Assembly: GCA_913058335.1 (NCBI GenBank)
Contig: CAJXPX010000008.1
Span: 62,001 to 126,000, forward strand
Source of the DNA: an uncultured Hyphomonadaceae bacterium
GTDB lineage: Bacteria > Pseudomonadota > Alphaproteobacteria > Caulobacterales > Maricaulaceae
Length of the DNA stretch: 64,000 nt
Direction of reading: 5' to 3'
Positions 60,722-64,000 of the stretch are shown piece after piece; the stretch's first letter is position 1, and every line of letters starts with the position of its first letter. The notes beneath the pieces are model-generated. The model was not told where the DNA came from and did no database searches. It worked only from the letters and a program-made list of their open reading frames with translations. Made by a program: the position numbers and the translations under genes.

Positions 60722-61774
60722 ATGAAACTGACCGGTACGCGCGCCGCGCGATTTCTTGAAACGCCCCCCTCTGATATTATCGGAGTGTTATTTTTCGGCC
60801 CGGATCGCGGACTTGTGAAATCCCGAAGCGCGGCGCTCTCTCAAAAGTTCATGCCGAATGAAGAGGATGCCTTCGGGACAACTATCCTGACTGCGGATGA
60901 CCTTTCCGGTGACCCCGCCCGTCTCGCCGATGAAATGAGTGCGCTGTCCCTACTCGGCGATGACCGCTTGGTGAGGCTACGTTTGGATCACGAACGAAAC
61001 GGCGCGGCGATTTCCAAGCTTATCAAGCAATTTGATACAGAACCCGAAAAAGCAGAAGCAAAACTTATCATTGAAGCCGGAGATATGACGCCGCGTTCCG
61101 CTGTTCGCAAAGCCTGTGAAGCTGCCGGACATTTTGCCTCCATTGGGTGTTACGCCGCGAGCGCCAAAGATTTGGCAGAACATGTGAAATCTACTCTGTC
61201 TGACCATAGGATAGGGATTAACCCTGACGCGCTTGAGCACTGGATACCTTTACTGGAGGGCGATTACGCTCTGGCCGCAAATGAGATTGAAAAAATGGCT
61301 CTTTATAAAGGCTATGGCAAAACGCCCGATGCGGTTGTCACGCTCAGCGATATACGAGCCGTTGCGGCGGGCGGCCAAAGCGCGTCAATCGACACTATCG
61401 TGATGCAAATGATGGGCGGTGACGTAGAAGCCGCTGACGCGAGTTACCGCCGCGCCATGAGCGGAAAAATAAACCCTGTGTCTGTACTTATCGGGCTGCA
61501 ACGCCATCTTCTACGTTTAATTGAAGCCTCAATGGCCTTGGAAACTGGGGAAAATATGGGGCAAGCTCTTCGCTCGCTCCGTCCGCCTGTGTTTTCCATG
61601 CAAGAAGATTTATTCAGGCGACACCTTTCACTTTGGCCGCTGACTATGTTACGCCGCGCCTTGATACAAAGCCAAAAGGCGGAGCGAGAGATTAAAACGG
61701 CTGCCGCCCCTACTGAAGCGATTATGGGGCGATTGATACTCGCCCTTGCCTCTTACGCCGGAAAAAGGACTTAA
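60722..61774 (+). CDS. holA: DNA polymerase III subunit delta
   Basis: A 350-residue HolA. The N-terminal P-loop-less AAA domain shows VLFFGPDRGLVKSRSAAL and LLGDDRLVRLRLDHERNG. The middle has AKLIIEAGDMTPRSAVRKACE and EGDYALAANEIEKMALYKG. The C-terminal collar domain is VSVLIGLQRHLLRLIEASMAL and ends RLILALASYAGKR. The delta subunit opens the beta clamp within the clamp loader. It is followed 5 bp later by an MscS gene, and lptE precedes it by 10 bp. Confidence 0.93.
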   Translation: MKLTGTRAARFLETPPSDIIGVLFFGPDRGLVKSRSAALSQKFMPNEEDAFGTTILTADDLSGDPARLADEMSALSLLGDDRLVRLRLDHERNGAAISKLIKQFDTEPEKAEAKLIIEAGDMTPRSAVRKACEAAGHFASIGCYAASAKDLAEHVKSTLSDHRIGINPDALEHWIPLLEGDYALAANEIEKMALYKGYGKTPDAVVTLSDIRAVAAGGQSASIDTIVMQMMGGDVEAADASYRRAMSGKINPVSVLIGLQRHLLRLIEASMALETGENMGQALRSLRPPVFSMQEDLFRRHLSLWPLTMLRRALIQSQKAEREIKTAAAPTEAIMGRLILALASYAGKRT

Positions 61775-61779
61775 GACCT

Positions 61780-62667
61780 ATGGATGAATTTAGTCAAATG
61801 TGGACCAAAACAACGGAGCAGTTCCCGCTACTTATCGCCGGGGTTATGACTGTTGCCGCCGCTCTAGCGATACTTGTTATTGGGTGGTTGATCGCGAAAT
61901 GGATGCGCAGCCGCGTGAACAAGATCAAACTTGGAAAACACGAAATAGATCCAACCTTACGGCCAGTTATAGCGTCAGTTGTCTTCTACGTTGTCATGGC
62001 CATGACGCTTTATGCCTTTCTTATAAAGCTAGGCGTTCCGCCGGCATCTCTATTGGCTGTTTTCGGGGCTGCGGGTCTGGCCATTGGTCTTGCTCTGAAG
62101 GACACCCTTTCTAACATCGCGGCTGGCGTTATGATGTTGATCCTTCGCCCTCTTGCGGTGGGCGATTTCGTTGAAACAGACGGCTTTGCCGGGACAGTCA
62201 CCGAGCTTGGTCTTTTTGCTACTACGGTTAAATCATTTGATGGCCTGTTTATGTATGTCCCAAACTCTCAGGTTTGGACGGATAAACTTGTAAATTATGG
62301 CCGGCATCAAAATAGGAAAGCGATTATCAATATCGGCGTAGGGTATGATACAGACCTTGCAAAATGTCGGGACTTAATGTTGGAGGCGATGTCGAACTTT
62401 GAAGGCGTTATGGAAGAACCGACGCCCCCGGAAGCCTATGTCATGGGGTTTGGCGATAGCGCCATAGATATGAATTTCCGCTGCTGGATGCCAGGGGATA
62501 ACTGGTTCAAACGGGCGTCAGATTTACGCATTCATATGAAAGAAACGCTCGATAAAGCGGAAATCGAAATTCCATTTCCTCAGCGTGTTGTTACGATGAC
62601 GGAGTCTTCGTTGAAAGTAGATATGGAAATGCCAAAGAAGACTCAGACAAAGAAGTCTACAAAATAA
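61780..62667 (+). CDS. MscS-family mechanosensitive ion channel (paralog 3)
   Basis: A 295-residue channel, the size and topology of E. coli MscS: three helices (about residues 18-40, 60-80, 85-115), the pore block GAAGLAIGLALKDTLSNIAAGVMMLI, the VGDFVETDGFAGTVTELGLF beta domain, and FMYVPNSQVWTDKLVNYG. Its C-terminus is charged (KKTQTKKSTK). It starts 5 bp after holA, so it is co-transcribed with leuS-lptE-holA. It is the simplest of the three paralogs and the best candidate for ordinary osmotic-shock release. Confidence 0.92.
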   Translation: MDEFSQMWTKTTEQFPLLIAGVMTVAAALAILVIGWLIAKWMRSRVNKIKLGKHEIDPTLRPVIASVVFYVVMAMTLYAFLIKLGVPPASLLAVFGAAGLAIGLALKDTLSNIAAGVMMLILRPLAVGDFVETDGFAGTVTELGLFATTVKSFDGLFMYVPNSQVWTDKLVNYGRHQNRKAIINIGVGYDTDLAKCRDLMLEAMSNFEGVMEEPTPPEAYVMGFGDSAIDMNFRCWMPGDNWFKRASDLRIHMKETLDKAEIEIPFPQRVVTMTESSLKVDMEMPKKTQTKKSTK

Positions 62668-62694
62668 TAGGCTTAACCTATTGATTCGGCGGAG

Positions 62695-63657
62695 TTATCC
62701 GCCGAGTCTGCGGATAATTTCTTCGAGTTGGTCTCCGCTTTTATAACTTATTTTCAAGCTTCCGCCGGGGCCCTTATGGTTTAAATCGACCTGTAGGCCG
62801 AGCGCATCTGTCATTTTCCGTTCAAGCGCCTGAGTATCGGCATCTTTGTAATGTCGGGACTTTGGCGGCTTCCCATCGGAGTTTTTAATTCTACGCACCC
62901 AATCTTCAGCTTCGCGAACGCTCAGGTTTTTATCCGAGATTTCTTCCGCCAATGCTGACGGGTCGGGCGCTGAAATAATGGCACGTGCATGCCCCGTTGT
63001 AATATCTCCTTTTGCCAGCATATCCTGCGCTAATTTCGGGAGTTTCAGCAGGCGGAGCATATTAGTAACGTGAGAGCGTGATTTTCCGACAGCTTGGGCA
63101 ACTTCTTCTTGCTTACGGTAAAATTGCGTTATCAGGGACTCGTAGGCTTGCGCCTCTTCAATCGGGTTGAGATCTGCGCGCTGGACATTTTCAATGACAC
63201 CGATTTGAAGGACTTCTTCATCGTTCAAATCCCGGATCAGAACCGGCATAGCCGTTAATCCAGCAGCCGTCGCGGCCTGCCATCGACGTTCCCCCGCTAC
63301 AATTTGGAACCGGCTGTCATTTTCCCTTGAAAGAGGGCGCACCAAAATTGGTTGCAAAACACCTTTGCTGCGGATGGATTCGGTTAACTCTGATAACTTC
63401 TCTTTATCAAAGTAGCGCCTTGGTTGTTCCGGGTTTCGTTCTAATTTATCTATGGAAAGAAATTGAACCCGGCGACTATTCAGGTCAGGACTTTCTGGGG
63501 TTTCTGTCCCAGCTTGGTTTCTCTGGGCGCTAGAGGACGACTTTTCTTCCTCATGCGGCGTGATATCGCTCATCAATGCCGAAAGACCCCGACCTAAACC
63601 TCTGGCAGAAGACTTCTTTTTGGCAGGATTTGTCTTATCGGCAGATTGGCGACTCAT
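62695..63657 (-). CDS. parB: chromosome partitioning protein ParB
   Basis: A 320-residue ParB. It opens with RGLGRGLSALM, the short N-terminal motif that contacts ParA. The ParB/Srx CTPase fold follows (FLSIDKLERNPEQPRRYFDKEKL, GERRWQAATAAGLTAMPVLI, LQIGVIENVQRADLNPIEEAQAY), then an HTH (about 180-235; VAQAVGKSRSHVTNMLRLL) and a C-terminal dimer/DNA-sliding domain. It binds parS as a CTP-dependent sliding clamp. No parS consensus was found in this window. It is convergent with the holA-mscS operon and follows parA. Confidence 0.96.
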   Translation of the reverse strand: MSRQSADKTNPAKKKSSARGLGRGLSALMSDITPHEEEKSSSSAQRNQAGTETPESPDLNSRRVQFLSIDKLERNPEQPRRYFDKEKLSELTESIRSKGVLQPILVRPLSRENDSRFQIVAGERRWQAATAAGLTAMPVLIRDLNDEEVLQIGVIENVQRADLNPIEEAQAYESLITQFYRKQEEVAQAVGKSRSHVTNMLRLLKLPKLAQDMLAKGDITTGHARAIISAPDPSALAEEISDKNLSVREAEDWVRRIKNSDGKPPKSRHYKDADTQALERKMTDALGLQVDLNHKGPGGSLKISYKSGDQLEEIIRRLGG

Positions 63658-63696
63658 AGTATAAACCTTTGTAATTATTAGACTATATTTATTTCT

Positions 63697-64000
63697 CTAA
63701 GTCCTTGATCGACTATGACGGGAAAGAATTTCTGCGGCTAGTTCTTTATAAGCAACTGATCCCGCACAGTTTGGGTCATATGTTATGACAGGCTCTCCAA
63801 ATGAGGGAGCCTCCGCAATCCTTACATTACGTGGGATTAGCGTTTTAAACACCGCCCGTCCCAGATGCTGCCTGACATCATCGGCCACTTGAGATGAAAG
63901 CCGGTTTCTTTGGTCATACATTGTAAGCATGACGCCATCTATGACAAGATTAGGGTTAAGATTGGCCTTTGCCATCTCGACGGTTTTTAATAATTGGCTT
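63697..64000 (-). CDS. parA: chromosome partitioning ATPase ParA, C-terminal fragment (runs off the window)
   Basis: About 100 codons of the C-terminus of ParA on the minus strand; the 5' part is beyond position 64000. The track ORF starts at an internal Met (63975), but the frame continues upstream as QLLKTVEMAKANLNPNL, typical of ParA. Then LTMYDQRNRLSSQVADDVRQHL and VRIAEAPSFGEPVITYDP follow, the usual Soj/ParA tail. Walker motifs are outside the window. parB follows 39 bp downstream; parA-parB order is standard. Confidence 0.93.
   Translation of the reverse strand, partial: SQLLKTVEMAKANLNPNLVIDGVMLTMYDQRNRLSSQVADDVRQHLGRAVFKTLIPRNVRIAEAPSFGEPVITYDPNCAGSVAYKELAAEILSRHSRSRT

Noticed and set aside
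62695-64000. Search for parS (TGTTTCACGTGAAACA-like) near parAB
   Set aside because: CACGTG occurrences in the window (e.g. 16251, 50632, 62992) lack the flanking GTTT/AAAC arms.

Overview
The window is a 64 kb chromosomal stretch of an alphaproteobacterium, most likely from the Caulobacterales/Maricaulales/Hyphomonadaceae side. This is judged from gene order (tsaB-rimI-fur, miaB-phoH-ybeY-corC-lnt, rimP-nusA-ylxR-infB-rbfA-truB-rpsO-pnp, hrcA-grpE, mutM-echA-rpsT-dnaA, leuS-lptE-holA, parAB), a YlxR/L7Ae fusion, DUF3576, and CcrM-type GANTC sites in front of dnaA. No species is claimed. Gene density is high and base composition is moderate. No tRNA, rRNA, CRISPR array or complete insertion sequence was seen.

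Layout. 1-2.3 kb: tsaB tail, rimI, a Fur-family regulator, a small AT-rich membrane ORF and a convergent LpxH-like phosphoesterase. 2.4-10.8 kb: miaB, an MscS channel, phoH-ybeY-corC-lnt, an XRE regulator and trmB. 10.8-15 kb: an accessory envelope block (BON-MscS channel, vanadium-haloperoxidase-like lipoprotein, lipoprotein-porin). 15-25.1 kb: the translation/RNA block rimP-nusA-ylxR-infB-rbfA-truB-rpsO-pnp, with a candidate promoter-plus-attenuator leader and terminators at 21.0, 22.8 and 25.2 kb. 25.2-26.3 kb: the main accessory island, a DUF559 nuclease-like gene between inverted palindromic repeats, followed by about 0.3 kb of strongly structured non-coding sequence that may be an orphan HEARO/omega RNA. 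26.3-33.5 kb: an ABC-F ATPase, then LpoA-like lipoprotein/rsmI/yraN and a BON lipoprotein (an E. coli yraLMNP-like set), interrupted by a tandem MarR protein and a degenerate receiver protein. 33.5-36.8 kb: a ZnuD-like His-rich TonB receptor with a small secreted partner, and rph. 36.9-41.6 kb: hypothetical genes, MgtC, hrcA-grpE, mutM. 41.7-48.9 kb: echA, rpsT, dnaA, a phospholipase-D-like gene inserted between dnaA and dnaN, dnaN and recF. 49-54.8 kb: ubiH-like, xth, a response regulator with lysoplasmalogenase, an L,D-transpeptidase, yggS, thiE-like and GNAT-like genes. 54.8-64 kb: a second porin, DUF3576, leuS-lptE-holA-mscS, then parB and the end of parA.

How it works together: most genes are housekeeping (tRNA modification, ribosome assembly, initiation of translation and replication, lipoprotein and LPS maturation, chromosome segregation). 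Points worth a second look are the structured RNA/DUF559 island; three copies of a near-identical palindrome around the tandem MarR gene; a G-quadruplex motif abutting the start codon of the PLD gene; the GANTC cluster before dnaA; and the candidate rimP-nusA attenuator. All calls come from reading the sequence and the supplied ORF track; no database search was run.
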